64,000 nt of DNA from Telmatactis stephensoni. Its lineage: Eukaryota; Cnidaria; Anthozoa; Actiniaria; Isophelliidae. A program made the position numbers and the translations under genes. Shown here one piece after another: positions 38,718-50,606 of the stretch. The DNA lies in assembly GCA_029948255.1 (NCBI GenBank), contig JALIZF010001650.1, positions 358,001 to 422,000 of the forward strand, read 5' to 3'. The notes beneath the pieces were generated by a model that saw nothing but the letters and a program-made list of their open reading frames with translations, had not been told where the DNA came from and did not search any database. Positions within the stretch are counted from its first letter, which is position 1, and each line of letters opens with the position of its first letter.

Positions 38718-40920
38718 CTATGCCTGTTCAAATTCACTGCATGTTGCTTGTGCTATATTATTTAACCTTGCTTCTTCATCAAGTCTGTACTGTAAAGTGG
38801 TAGATGACTTTAAGCTTGTTAATCTTTCAAAGGTCATTGGCTCAATTACACAAGATGATAGTGTTTTCACTCTACTTATAGCAACGTAAGACACCCCAGG
38901 AGTTCTCTCTGATTTACCTATATCAATCCATGCTTTAGGTAATGTAAGTCCCTGACTCTTATGTATAGTTAGAGCATAAGCAAGTCTAAGTGGAAGTTGT
39001 TGCCTTTCAAGTTGAACATTGTCAATTGACTGAGCTGTTACAGTAATTGGACATATGGGCACACATGACGGTAGTGTATCACTGAAAAAAGGACCTCTAT
39101 AGTCATCAAACTTTACTATGACAGCTATTGGTAAATCTGGTGGTTGATGGTTGATTTTGTAGATAATATCAACTACAGTTCCTGTAGCTCCATTGCACAG
39201 GCCAACACTTGACCACAAATTCATTGTCAACATTACTTTTGCTCCCTTGGCTAGAAAGATTGTTGGTTCTAAACCTGACATATCATCAGCAGTCAAACCT
39301 TTTGCTGCTGATGATGAGTGGCGGGCGTTTATATTAGCAACAGTGTGCTGAAGTTTGGTAAGTTGTTCATGGTTATATGTTGCAACTTCATCATTGCTGA
39401 AATATAGTCTAGTAGCATTATTAAATTCAGCCACCTGTACATTTGATGGTTGACGGGTTAATAATAACTGCCAATCTTCATTTGTTGACCCACCTTTCCT
39501 GAGTCTTAATAACAAACTTCTGAACTGTTCTTGCTCAGAGTTAGAACCTTGAACCCTCTGATTGACCGTGAGCTTAATTACCTTATCAAACATTCTATAT
39601 GTATGATAACCTTGTTCTCCAATAACACTGGATGGTTTGGCATGGTACAATGGTTTATCTGCTACGGGTGGTAATTGACCAGGGTCTCCAATTACAATCA
39701 TAGAAATACCACCAAGTACTTTATCATGACAGGCTGTAGCTTGTTTACAGCGCTTGTCTATCCAGCCAAATAATGTTTGGCCAAGCATAGAATACTCATC
39801 TATAAGTATGTATTCTATCCCCTTAAGATTGTCTTGCAGTCTAGTCAAGCTTTGTCCAGTAAGGTCTTTATTACCTCTTGAACCAACAGGTAGTTTAAGC
39901 AATGAATGTATTGTAACACCTTTTATATTATAAGAAGCTTTACCTGTTGTTGCAGTGACTGCACATTTACTTTGTAAAAGATTACGTAAAGCATTAATCA
40001 AATAGCTTTTCCCTGTACCAGCCTCGCCTATTATAATAAGACACAGTGGTTCTTTATCATCAGAGATATCCTGTAGGTGATTATTAACAATATCATATGC
40101 ACTCTTTTGCATTTCACTAAAGGTATTTACATCAACAATCTCATGGATGTCAGGTGTTATAGATGTAGAAGCTTGTTCTTTCGTTGTTTTAATCCAAGTT
40201 GGCATTTCACCAATTTGTTGGTCAGTATATCTATGTCTGTCCTGTTGCCAATCATGTGATGATGCTGAATGTTCATCAGTATTTTGAAAGGGTGTATGAA
40301 GATCTGATATAATCATCCATTCTTCACAAATGCTAGTGTCTGATTGAACAGGTTCATCGTCTGGTTCTTCCTGATTTTGAATGACATCTTGGAGTTTATC
40401 AAACCAGTCTGGTACATTGGCTTGTGCATATGGTGTTTGCAAAAAGTCATGCCAACAACTAATAAAAAGTTCATCAGATGGTTCTTGATCACCCCATACA
40501 TTATTTTGAGTCAATTTCCAAGGCTTATATCTTAAAAGCTGATATTTACAATATGATGCAAAATTTGTTCCCTTTGGATTGCAAGAGTAGGTTGGAAATA
40601 TACGTGGTATCACATTATCTGGAAGATTTTTGAGCTTACCATTTAGAAGTTGATATGTTGTAGCAAATTTTATAAAGTTCATATCTATAATATTTTGTGA
40701 ATCATCATACTGATTACGATTTGCATACACATCAAGCAATGAATTACTAGTGCAGGAATCAACACAATCTTCTTGCAGATTTGTTTGTACTCTACGTGAG
40801 CCATTAAGACTTACTGGAATCACATTAAATGAAGAACTATGAAGTTTAAGCGATAGTAAGTGATGCATGGTTTCTTGTGCAGCATAATCTCTTTCTCCAA
40901 GAGTTTTCATTACAACTTTC
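38718..40920 (-). pseudogene. Helitron Pif1-family helicase domain (3' part of RepHel)
   Basis: An open frame of 730 residues from the Met at 40910. Begins KTLGERDYAAQETMHHLLSL, typical of the Rep-helicase linker. SF1 helicase motifs: Walker A GEAGTGKS (295-302), motif Ia TATTGKAS, Walker B LIDEYSM (371-375), motif III GDPGQLPP (408-415), and the C-terminal LTIHKSQGLTLPKAWID and YVAISRVKTL. The C-terminus looks complete. Unlike the Rep part it has no lesion, but it is separated from its N-terminus by the 8.5-kb insertion, so as it stands it could only be made as a helicase without Rep. Confidence 0.93.
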
Positions 40921-40924
40921 TTAA

Positions 40925-41656
40925 GAGCGTATGACTGTAAGGATCGAGAACCTCGCGACAGTTCAAAAAATTCGTGATTCTTTTTATTTCACCAAAAGAA
41001 CCCCTTAATGAAACTATTCCAGAAAATGATATTTAAAGTCCCTGGAAAATATTTATTTGAAAGAAAATTTTGCAAAAGTTTGAAAACCCACCTGGTGGGC
41101 TTGTTTACGGCTATTTCCGAGGGTGGAATAATACCCAACTTCAGCGGCCTACTGTACAGTTAATATACTTGGGATAAAACTGATATTTTACACATTTAAT
41201 ACACATCTCAAACGGCTTACAAAACACTAAAAATATTTTTGTTATGTTAGAAATTGGCTTTGTTTTGAGGCGTTTTTCACGACTAATTTTTGAGAGCGAA
41301 TTTATGCGTGTAAACAAAGGTAATTTTCAAATAGTCAAAACTACTTCTGGTATACATATTTTGGACACAAAAAATACACCAATGTAAAGTTTAGTTATCC
41401 TTTTATTTACACAAGAAGTTTCAAGCTTGGGAAATTTAAAGATCCTACGAAAATGATATTTGAGTATGACCTATTTGTCACGCTTCTCAATCACGATTTG
41501 GAGGAACGCTTCTCTTATTTTACCCATAATTGTGGTACTGAACTCTTTCTAATGCAACAAAACGACGATTTAAGCACTAGAATAGAATATAGCTAAACGT
41601 AGGTTTATTAATTGTGAATATTTATGTTTTGATCTTTCGCGTGACTCATTGATTCA
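40925..41656 (+). repeat. Left TIR, outer part
   Basis: Pairs with about 48733-49462. Landmarks: ATCGAGAACCTCGCGACAGT, CCCACCTGGTGGGCTTG (itself a palindrome), CGTAGGTTTATTAATTG and GATCTTTCGCGTGACTCA at the inner break. Confidence 0.92.
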
Positions 41657-42437
41657 CGGTAATGAACAATCTGCATCTGGTGGTAAAATGATCGGCAAGA
41701 TAACGGTAAGTGGTCGATAAGTGGTCCGTAAGGTAACGGTAAGTGGTCGACAAGTGGTCGGTAAGTGGTCGATAAGCAGGGTCCCTAACTTTACCTTTTC
41801 CCAATTTTTGTTTGACGTGAAACGTGATTTAAGGTCTAAAATCTTTTTGCGTCCACGTGAAAGCAAAATTTGATTTTGAGAAAGAGATTTTTGAGTTATC
41901 AGTGACGCATGAAAAGACAAAATATTTTTACGTGTTTTTATTTTGCAAAGTGCTCGGTATATAGGGGACCCTGGATAATTTAATTGGTCGGTAAGGTAAC
42001 AGTAAAATGTGGTAACGATAAGGTGACGGTAAGTGATACGGAAAAAATATATGGCCCTATAATTATAATAATAAAATAATAATGTTATTTATTATTTTTA
42101 TTACAATAAAGTTATTATATATATAATGTTTAGTTTTGACGATTTTACAGACTGTTACAAGGAATAATATATCGTGATGTTTCCTGCCCATTAGGCATGC
42201 ACGAAAACAGTTGTAGTAGACCCATTCATAAGCTCGAATGTACGCTTAACTGCAGCGATGACGTTTCAGTGGATATTTTTCAAAGTTGCGTTGCCGGAAA
42301 ATGAGGAAAAGAGCAATATTCCGAACAAAGTACTTTCTCAAATGTCATAATCAAGATGAAAGTTGATATATTGTGTAAACTGTCGCGACATAAATTAGTG
42401 GTTTAGTGATAACTATCTATTAACAAAAACAAATCAT
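41657..42437. other. 780-bp insertion inside the left TIR
   Basis: Present only in the left arm. Contains imperfect repeats of GGTAAGTGGTCGATAA (about 41700-41776 and 41983-42040) split by a MITE at 41777-41973, then AT-rich sequence. No ORF of interest. Confidence 0.75.
41777..41973. mobile_element. MITE, CAGGGTCCC ends, 6-bp TSD (copy 1)
   Basis: CAGGGTCCCTAAC ... GGGGACCCTG, 197 bp, flanked by GATAAG / GATAAT. Related, in reverse, to 48036-48255 (shared stretches such as TCTTTTTGCGTCCACGTGAA). Confidence 0.8.
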
Positions 42438-42655
42438 ATATTGAAATGTCAAATCAGGCTAGGTGTCAATTAGGCAAGAAAAATAATGGCATTTCCAATT
42501 AATAACATATTTGGCTTGTATTTTTAAGTAAACCTTCAAGTCATAGTTTTGTGTGACAGAGAAAATTCATTATTTAATAAGAAAAATCCAGTGTTCATCG
42601 ATTGATTTGTCAGTAAATCGTGTTTTAGACGCTAGCGTGACTGGGTCACGTAATC
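42438..42655 (+). repeat. Left TIR, inner part
   Basis: Pairs with about 48505-48730 (AGAGAAAATTCATTATTTAA, CGTGTTTTAGACGCTAGCGT). The transposase gene starts directly at its inner edge. Confidence 0.88.
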
Positions 42656-42934
42656 ATGTCTGACGGGCTTGTAATTAAACTTGCGCGTGCAATCCTCTCA
42701 GCTTTCGCGCGATTCCTTTTTAGTGCAGCCATGGCTTCGTGTGGGTTTAAAAACCTTTCACTTGACAGTAGTGATTGTGGTGAATCTTCAGAGTATAGCG
42801 AAAGTCAATGCATTGCTTTAAAAGACTGTACCAGAGATGTCACTAGACACCTTCAGGTTCACAAGATAAGCTCCGACACGGGAGTTGAAAATGAAATCAA
42901 ATTACTACTGGCACGAGCGGGTAAGTTCTAACTT

Positions 42935-43152
42935 ATCTATTATGTCCTTTTTGGTTGATTTTATCATATCATTGATCTTGTTACATCAACCAGTACCAAT
43001 AAGGATGATGTTCTTTACGCCATGAGCGTGCGTAGATTTTTGTAATGTCCTCAGTGTTGATTTTATTTACTCTTAATTATGCTTGTGATGAGCCAAAGGC
43101 CCGAAAGCTTGGTATTAAAATTAGTACTGGTTGATGTAACAAGATCACTGAA
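42935..43152 (+). mobile_element. 218-bp hairpin-bearing insertion with 12-bp TSD, in intron 1
   Basis: Flanked by AAGTTCTAACTT on both sides (42923-42934, 43153-43164). Its ends pair (GATCTTGTTACATCAACCAG with the reverse CTGGTTGATGTAACAAGATC). Near the 3' side GTGATGAGCCAAAGGCCCGA then AAGCTTGG (43085-43112) resembles a hammerhead core (TGATGAG, 3-bp stem II GCC/GGC, CGAAA). Confidence 0.7.
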
Positions 43153-43475
43153 AAGTTCTAACTTGTTTAAGTTTCGAATGATTTTTTGCTAAATATATAT
43201 TTGAATTTTGCTAGGTATCTTTACAGTCGATGAATCACACTTATCAATCACAATATGTCCCCATCATCGAGATCAGTTTGGCCTCCGTTGGAGATGTGGC
43301 AAGATATACTGCTCAGTGCCTCAAGAAATAGCTTGGCACAAATCCACCAAAGCAAGAGGCGATCGAGGCATTAGTAGCGGCCAGTCTCACTATCTGCTTA
43401 ACACCACACAAAAACTAATTCCAGTCGGATCCCGTAAGTTTATGGTGCTTCTTTTCTTTCTCAGTCTCTTCCTTA

Positions 43476-43690
43476 GCATTATTATTATCATTAATATCAT
43501 AATCACCATCACTATCAATACCATTAATTAATATCATTATTATTATTGTTATCATTTTTATGATTATCACTATCATTATCATTACTATCATTGTCGTTAT
43601 TATTATCATAATTATTGTTATCATTATTATTATTATCATTATCATTAATATCATTATCGTTATCACTGTCATTATTGTTATCGACTTCAC
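43476..43690. repeat. ATT/ATC low-complexity tract
   Basis: Irregular ATT, ATC and GTT triplets over about 200 bp within intron 2 of copy B. ORFs across it on both strands are artefacts of the triplet period. Confidence 0.9.
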
Positions 43691-46600
43691 GGACCGTTGT
43701 TTTTTTTGCATTTACATAGGTTATACTGTGTATAAATAAGTCTGAACACCACTTGTCATCACAATAATATAATAGACATTTGATAATTGCGCATTAAAAA
43801 TGATTGTGAAAATAATAACGACCGCAATGTTTTGTTGCTCTAGCTGTACCACTTGCAAGAAGAACCTTGACAAGGAGTTAAAGCTACAAAAGTTATTACT
43901 GCATGGTTCGTTAGAGGAAAAGGGAAATTTGGACCAAGAATCAGCGTCAGCCGCATTGCCTGAAATAACAGTTGAAGAAATGGACACATCATGTCAACCT
44001 GTAAGTCCACGCGCGGAAGAGTATGGGCGGCGTTGAGAGTTGTGGATGTTTTTTTTCAAGAAGGGGTAGTTGGATGAAAATCGATAAAAAATTAAAATGA
44101 CTTGAAACTTGGTTTAATGTATCTATGTGTGACCAATAGTCACCAAGCAATATATTTTCATCAAATTCCAAAGGTACAGATAAAAAGTTATCACGTATTT
44201 TAGCATCTACATTGTGTATCTATGACGTCATAAGTACAACCTTATTGTTCTTTTCGATCTTAAACCAAAATTTCTTGGTGATAATATGATTAAAATTCAG
44301 AATTTTTGGGATAGTAGGTTTTATATTTATCTATATTGGTCGTTAATTGACGTCAGCTTAGGAATTAACCACTTTCCAATTTTGACCTATTTTCATCCAA
44401 GTACCACTTTAAGCTTCCGTTTACTTTTTGATTTTATTCATTTCTTAGGTCGAAACTAGGTCATCTTCAGAGGAAGAAACGGGCGAAAGTACTAGTTCCC
44501 TTGATGAAGTAACAAAATCGTTGAGCCGTCTAGAAGTGAATGAATCACTTTTTTCACCGGACGAAGGAAGCACAACATTGACTCAAAGTGATGAGCCAAC
44601 TCCTAGCGAAAATGCTAAACACGAGAAACTGAATGAATTTCTTCTCTGTTGTGGAATTGAACCATTAGAACGGCGTTGGATGAAGTGGAACGAAACAAGT
44701 GATAGAACGAAACAGCGCTACATTAAGAAGTCCACGGAAATTGTATCATCTGTCTTACAAACCATATCCATTGATAACGCAGGCTTCATTTGGCAAGAGT
44801 TGATATCTTCCCCCGTCATGAGCAAGATTCTTGGAATTGACCTGCTATCTCCGTCTGAAAAGAGTTACCTTGAAGCGTTAGCTGAATCGTACCATAACGC
44901 TAAGAGTTGGGACGCTAGACGACAGATATTATCTATTATGTGTGGTGTAGCTAACTACAACAACATAGTCTGTTTTATCCCCGGTTTGACCAGATACCGT
45001 TATTCAGTCGCCAACTTACACCGCCTCCAGTTTGGTCGAGGAGTACCAGTAGAACATCAATCAATAACCCGCATTAAAGTTGATCTAAAGCAGCTTGATC
45101 ACTTTCTTGGTTTTATTACCAGCCCACACTTAGTCCAAGATCTTCCTTTTGGTAGTACGAAATTAAAGCTTGCAAGTGGTCATACTATTGACGTACCAAA
45201 TGTTATACGTGCTATGATTCCTCAAAGAATAGTTCGGCAATATTCTCAGTATTGTGATGATACTGGGTTCACTCCCTTCAGCACAAGAACGATGCTGAGA
45301 GTATTGTCTGAATGCAGTGCCACAGTCAGAAAGTCCCTGCAAGGTCTGGATTACTATGCAGCAGAGGGGGCACAGGCCTTTGACGACTTGATAAAGGTTG
45401 TACAACAACTTGGTAAAGTAACTTCTGACCCCACCTGGGAAAGTACAACGATTGATTCCCTCAAGACTTTGAAACTGTATTTAAAGGGAGATTACAAGGT
45501 AAGGTTTGATGAGGAAAACATATTTTGTATAGCATACGTCATTATGCTAATAATCAAAAAACTGATTTTATTATCCAGGTTCACGTCAAAGAATCATCAA
45601 AAGTAGCACTGCATTGTTTATTCTGTGAGTGATCCCAACGATACAGACTATGGAAAAAAAGTGAGACCACCAACATGATATGGTCTTCGAGCGCGGTAAG
45701 CTATTGGCAAGTACACTAAATGATATATGGACGATAGCCACTACAGCCCACGTTTCTAATAATAATGATTAAGATAAAGTAGCTTACATGAAGTCATCCA
45801 GGCTGGCCACTGATTCATGGTAACGCCATATATTGATTTGCGTGAACCAAGAGAAGGCGCAAATCGACGTCCTCGAGCAACTAGACGATGAGACAATTCT
45901 AGTTATTAACGACTGTGCTGTGAAATTTATACCTAAGAAGAGCCGTGAATCGCAGGCCGATTGGTATGGCAAACGTGGCATTTCATGGCATATCTCAGTC
46001 GTTTATTACCGAGAAGGTAATACACTGGCAGGCATTCCATGTCATAGAACGCTGCATTCAAGATAGCGATGCAGTGGTCCCGATAATGCAAGATGTCCTT
46101 GCCACTGTTAAGAGAGAGTACCCACAGATTAATAAAGCCTACTTCCGCCAGGACAACACAGGATGCTACCACTCGGCGTACACCATTCTTGCCTGCCCAG
46201 CCATTGCCAAATCAGTTGGAATAAAAATAGTCCGCATCGACTTCAGCGATCCTCAAGGCGGTAAAGGGGCAGCGGACAGACTAGCAGCCACCTGCAAGGC
46301 ACACATTAGAGCGTATATTAACGAAGGTAACGATGTGACAACTGCAGAAAACATGAAGAATGCCCTCCAGTCTAGTGGTGGAATACAGGGTGTACGTGTT
46401 GTTGCAATGCAAGCCATCAACAGTCCGCTCAGCGAACAAGGCAAGATCTCTGGCATCAACAAGTTAAACAACTTTAAAGTTGATAGTAATAAAATAACTG
46501 CTTGGCGAGCATATGGTATTGGAAAGGGCAAAGAAATAGAAGTGGAGTACCAACAGAAAGGTAAATGATTCAATAATTCATTTGCACTGTAATACAGAGC

Positions 46601-47572
46601 TAGTTTTTATATTTCTATGTTTATTGTAGATTGTCAGTACAACTGGATAGAGTCTACTTTTACGCCAGGAAAGTTTAAATCCTTGGAACGAAAGTCAGCT
46701 TTGGGTGGCAACACTACAGCCAACAAAGGCGATGAAGACAATAAAGATGAAGAAGAAGTTCAAACCAACACTAGTTCCACTAGCGGGGCTTACGCTTGTC
46801 CACATGATGGCTGTGTGCGTGTCTTTCAAAGGCTCTCTGCACTAGAAAAGCATCTGTCATTGGAGAAGTGTGAACAGAAGCTAGAGAGATTGTCACTACT
46901 TGACCGTGCAAAACTTGGCTACAAAGAGTATTTGGAAGAAGGACCTGGCGTCATACCAACATTAAACCCAACTGTGACAGTTTCATCTGGTTCTCGTACA
47001 GTATCAGAGGGATGGGCGCTAAAAGCAAACAAGAAGTCCTACCGGTTCAATGACAAACAAAAGAACTATTTGGATGCTAAGTTTAACATCGGCCAAGAAA
47101 CGGGAAGAAAAATGGACCCAAATACTGTTTCACTACAAATGAGAAAGGCCCTCGATTCAGATGGCAAACAACTCTTTAATGTCAACGAATTCCTTTCACC
47201 ACAACAAATCAAGTCCTACTTCTCTCGTCGTTCTGCAAAGCTGCGACAGCAATGCGATGTCATGCCTGAGGATATCATTGCAGCTGAAGAAGAAGCCAAT
47301 TTCTGTTCGGCGCCGGTGATTCCGCCTGTGACAGCATCCAGCTGCAGCATCCTATTGAATTCAACCAATATAACATCTGTCAGATGTTTAAAGAATGCTC
47401 GCTAGAAAAGATGAAGCTTACACTGCTACAGGAAATCTGCGAAAACCTAGAATTGGACGTGCCAGAAAAAAGAGTGCGTCGTAGGGCTCCATACTTAGAT
47501 TTACTAAAGGAGGCTGTTGGTAGATGCTCGTGCCAGAATGTTTAGCCTGTGCATGTTTACTAGAGCAACGTA

Positions 47573-47800
47573 TTATCATCATCATCATCATCATCATCAT
47601 TATTTATTATTATTGTTGTTATCACCATCATCATCATCATCATCATCATTATTATTATTATTATTGTTGCTGTTGTTGTTGTTAAATCATTATAATAATG
47701 ATGTTGATGATGACGATAATGATAATCATCATCATCATCATTATCTTCATCGCCACCATCATCATCATGATAATGATAATCATAATAATATCATGCAGAT
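47573..47800. repeat. ATC/ATT microsatellite
   Basis: ATC repeats interrupted by ATT and GTT blocks just downstream of the copy B stop codon. His-rich or Met-rich ORFs here are spurious. Confidence 0.9.
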
Positions 47801-48035
47801 CGCGCGATGTCAAGCTTATAATTATCAGTTCTTAATATTATTGTGTCCTATCGCTGTTTTATATGCTAATGGCATTGCCATATTAAACTTAAAACGTGGA
47901 AATGATCCGGAACGATTCTCAAAAAAAGATCGACTTCATGATGCGCCGTTAGTTCATACATTAGTAAACTGACTTTTGCTATATAAGTTCGAGCTACGAG
48001 TTGTGTAATTCGTATTCTACTTCGTTCTCTTCAAA

Positions 48036-48255
48036 CAGGGTCCCCTATATCCCTTTGCAAAATGAAATCACGAAAAAATATTTGGTCTTTTCATGCGTCA
48101 CGGATAATTCAAAAATCCGTCTATCTCTTTCACGTTCGCAAAAAAATATAAAGTTTCTTTCACGTGGACGCAAAAAGATTTTAGACCTCAAATCACGTTT
48201 CACGTCAAAATAAAGCAGCCATTCACGTTTCACGCAAAAGGTATAGGGGACCCTG
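48036..48255. mobile_element. MITE, CAGGGTCCC ends, 6-bp TSD (copy 2)
   Basis: CAGGGTCCCCTATATCCC ... GGTATAGGGGACCCTG, 220 bp, flanked by TTCAAA (48030-48035 and 48256-48261). Inside are CACGTTTCACG-type repeats. It lies just outside the right TIR. Confidence 0.88.
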
Positions 48256-48504
48256 TTCAAAAGCGTTTTTTTTTAATAGTCATGACAGGACGGAGTTGCA
48301 ATAATTCATTAGCATACAAACTAAATTGCGATCTGCGTAGCACTAGGCTAATACACAAACCATTTAGACACAGCCACGTCATATGTAGGCATTTATAATG
48401 AGTATCTTGTTTGTTTTATATTTAACAGTTTATACTCAGGAAAAACGTCCAGTTATTAGCTAAAGCATTGATCTTTTTAAAATTTAGTATCAGGAAACAA
48501 AATT

Positions 48505-49462
48505 GCGTGACCCCGTCACGCTAGCGTCTAAAACACGATCTAATACAAATATCAATCGATGGACACTGGATTTTTCTTATTAAATAATGAATTTTCTCTG
48601 TCACACAAAACAATGACTTAAAGGTTTACTTAAAATACAAGCCAAATATGTTTTAATTTGAAAATTGAAGAATTTTTCTGGCCTAATTGATACCTAGCCT
48701 GATTTAACTTGACATTTCAATTTACGCCGGATGTGTCAATGAGTCACGCGAAAGATCAAAACATAAATATTCACAATTAATAAACCTACGTTTAGCTATA
48801 TTCTATTCTAGTGCTTAAATCATCGTTTTGTTGCATTAGAAAGAGTTCAGTACCAAAATTATGGGTAAAATAAGAGAAGCGTTCCTCCAAATCGTGATTG
48901 GGAAGCGTGACAAATAGGTCATACTCAAATATCATTATCGTAGGATCTTTAAATTTCCCAAGCTTGAAACTTCTTGTGTAAATAAAAGGATAACTACACT
49001 TTACATTAGTGTATTTTTGGTGTCCAAAATACGTATACCAGAAGTAGTTTTGACTATTTGAAAATTACCTTTGTTTACACGCATAAATTCGCTCTCAAAA
49101 ATTAGTCGTGAAAAACGCCTCAAAACAAAGCCAATTTCTAACATAACAAAAATATTTTTAGTGTTTTGTAAGCCGTTTGAGATGTGTATTAAATGTGTAA
49201 AATATCAGTTTTATCCCAAGTATATTAACTGTACAGTAGGCCGCTGAAGTTGGGTATTATTCCACCCTCGGAAATAGCCGTAAACAAGCCCACCAGGTGG
49301 GTTTTCAAACTTTTGCAAAATTTTCTTTCAAATAAATATTTTCCGGGACTTTAAATATCATTTTCTGGAATAGTTTCATAAAGGGGTTCTTTTGGTGAAA
49401 TAAAAAGAATCTCGATTTTTTTGAACTGTCGCGAGGTTCTCGATCCTTACAGACGTTCACTC
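48505..49462 (-). repeat. Right TIR of the TTAA element (958 bp)
   Basis: Uninterrupted partner of the two left TIR parts. The tip reversed reads GAGTGAACGTCTGTAAGGAT. Differences from the left arm are scattered single bases, plus four mismatches in the first 18 bp. Confidence 0.9.
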
Positions 49463-49466
49463 TTAA

Positions 49467-50362
49467 TAGCTTCGTGAGGATTACTTGAGATTTCAGCACT
49501 TTGCACAATAGAGTTAAATGCTTGCTTTAACAAAGGTGATCTTGGTTCACCTTTTGCAGCATATTCAGTGAGATATTCAACACAAGCATAATGATCAATA
49601 ACTACCTGGATATCACAGTTAGCTCGCCAGCCTTGCAGTTGAAGTCGCTGGTGATTGTTAAGCCTAGGGTCATTTCTTTTGGGGATAATCTTTGCCCTGT
49701 ATTGTACAGTTTCTTTATTTTTGCTGTGAACTTTTTCAAACTCTAATTTAGTCTGAGTACAGGGATCAAATGGAAAATGAAACCTGCAGTTTAGTTCTTT
49801 CTCGTTAATTTTCTTTCTTAAACAATAATTTGTGCTACAACGTGTATGTCACTGTACAGTGTTTAGAAGATCAACATAATCAGAATCTATATCCCAATCA
49901 GGCATGTCTTTAAATTGCCTCTGACAAGGATGCATGTCTGGCCTGATCCAAATGTCTTCATCAGGAGGGTTTGGATTCACAGTTGATAATAGCCAATCAA
50001 CATACTTACATGCCATTTGAGCAGCGTATTACCATTTTCAATATCCTGGTCTAGTTCAGATGCGTCTACAACAGTATTGTCATCTTTGAATTTCTGAGCT
50101 AAGTAGCCCTTTAATGCAATCTTGGTCAGATCACATAACTTGGGAACATTGTTGAGTTTAGCAGTGCCATGACAACGAAGACTACCTCTACCCTGGTACT
50201 CAAATCTATACCAGTGCCACTTGGCATCAACTGTATCATATAACCAACATTTGATAAAGCTCCCTAATCGTTGAGTAAAAAACAGTCTACAATATGGGGA
50301 TTATCAATAACATTTTGCCATCTCTATTGACTTGTAATGCTTGATACTGAATCAGAGGCATC
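49467..50362 (-). pseudogene. Helitron Rep catalytic region (lesioned)
   Basis: The minus strand reads [20 protein letters not shown], where the usual HxH of the HUH nuclease appears as RCH (first His lost, CGT for CAT). [20 protein letters not shown] carries the candidate nucleophile Tyr. A frameshift near 50010 separates these. An in-frame TGA near 49852 precedes RFHFPFDPCTQ and LNNHQRLQLQGWRANCDIQV, which run to the TTAA junction. Confidence 0.85.
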
Positions 50363-50377
50363 CTAGAACAAAGAATG

Positions 50378-50606
50378 GAAACTAGCGAGTAAACTAGTAT
50401 AGGCTGCGTCAGTGTGTAATAAATACAATAACCAATAAAAGGAAATCTTTAACACCGTGAAAAAAAAGAGAAATATACTTAACTTTACTGAGGTTTCGAG
50501 CTTTCCCCCTTCGTTACTCCGACGAAGGGCGAAAGCTCGAAACCTCAGTAAAGTTAAGTATATTTCTCTTTTTTTCACGGTGTTAAAGATTTCCTTTTAT
50601 TGGTTA
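50378..50606. mobile_element. 229-bp insertion: near-perfect hairpin plus 50-bp leader, 14-bp TSD
   Basis: Flanked by TAGAACAAAGAATG at 50364-50377 and 50607-50620. A 50-bp leader is followed by two arms of about 87 bp (50428-50514 and 50521-50607) that are almost perfectly complementary. The apex reads ACTCCGACGAAGGGCGAAAG then CTCGAAACC. The insertion interrupts the Helitron Rep frame. Confidence 0.85.

Larger units (their letters stand above)
42656..47545 (+). pseudogene. Copy B transposase-like gene, multi-exon, several frameshifts
   Basis: Exon 1 (42656-42920, donor GTAAGT) is acidic/Ser-rich. Exon 2 (43216-43434) has ITICPHHRDQFGLRWRCGK, a Cys/His metal-site look. Exon 3 (about 43845-44000) has a CTTCKK motif; its phase is off by one base against exon 2. 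Exon 4 (44450-45498) is a 350-residue helical region. Exon 5 (from 45580) holds the putative catalytic core: VINDCAVKFIPKKSRESQAD, KAYFRQDNTGCYHSAYTI, IDFSDPQGGKGAADRLAAT. The last exon (46629 on) has a C2H2 finger (ACPHDGCVRVF..LEKHL), then EGWALKANKKSYRFNDKQKN, IGQETGRKMDP, and ends with a SAP-like RRRAPYLDLLKEAVGRCSC. Frameshifts lie near 45625, 46015 and 47345. The order matches copy A. Confidence 0.75.
40925..49462 (+). mobile_element. 8538-bp transposon with ~0.95-kb TIRs and TTAA target duplication (copy B)
   Basis: TTAA flanks both sides (40921-40924, 49463-49466). Tips GAGCGTATGACTGTAAGG and, reversed, GAGTGAACGTCTGTAAGG. After these, the arms match over about 730 bp with few differences, then resume after a 780-bp insert in the left arm (41657-42437). 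One multi-exon plus-strand gene (42656-47545) fills the inside. TTAA duplication is known for piggyBac, Kolobok and Sola3 superfamilies. The protein shows neither the piggyBac DDD pattern nor a THAP domain, so Sola3-like or an undescribed group is possible. The gene is broken by frameshifts. Confidence 0.88.

Noticed and set aside
40344..40535. Hydrophobic plus-strand ORF resembling a membrane protein
   Set aside because: It lies antisense to the Helitron helicase, whose frame is clearly the real one.
43415..43711. Ile/Met-rich ORF on the minus strand
   Set aside because: Generated by ATT/ATC triplet repeats in an intron.
47517..47972. His/Leu-rich 151-residue ORF
   Set aside because: Generated by the ATC/ATT microsatellite; the real copy B frame stops at 47545.
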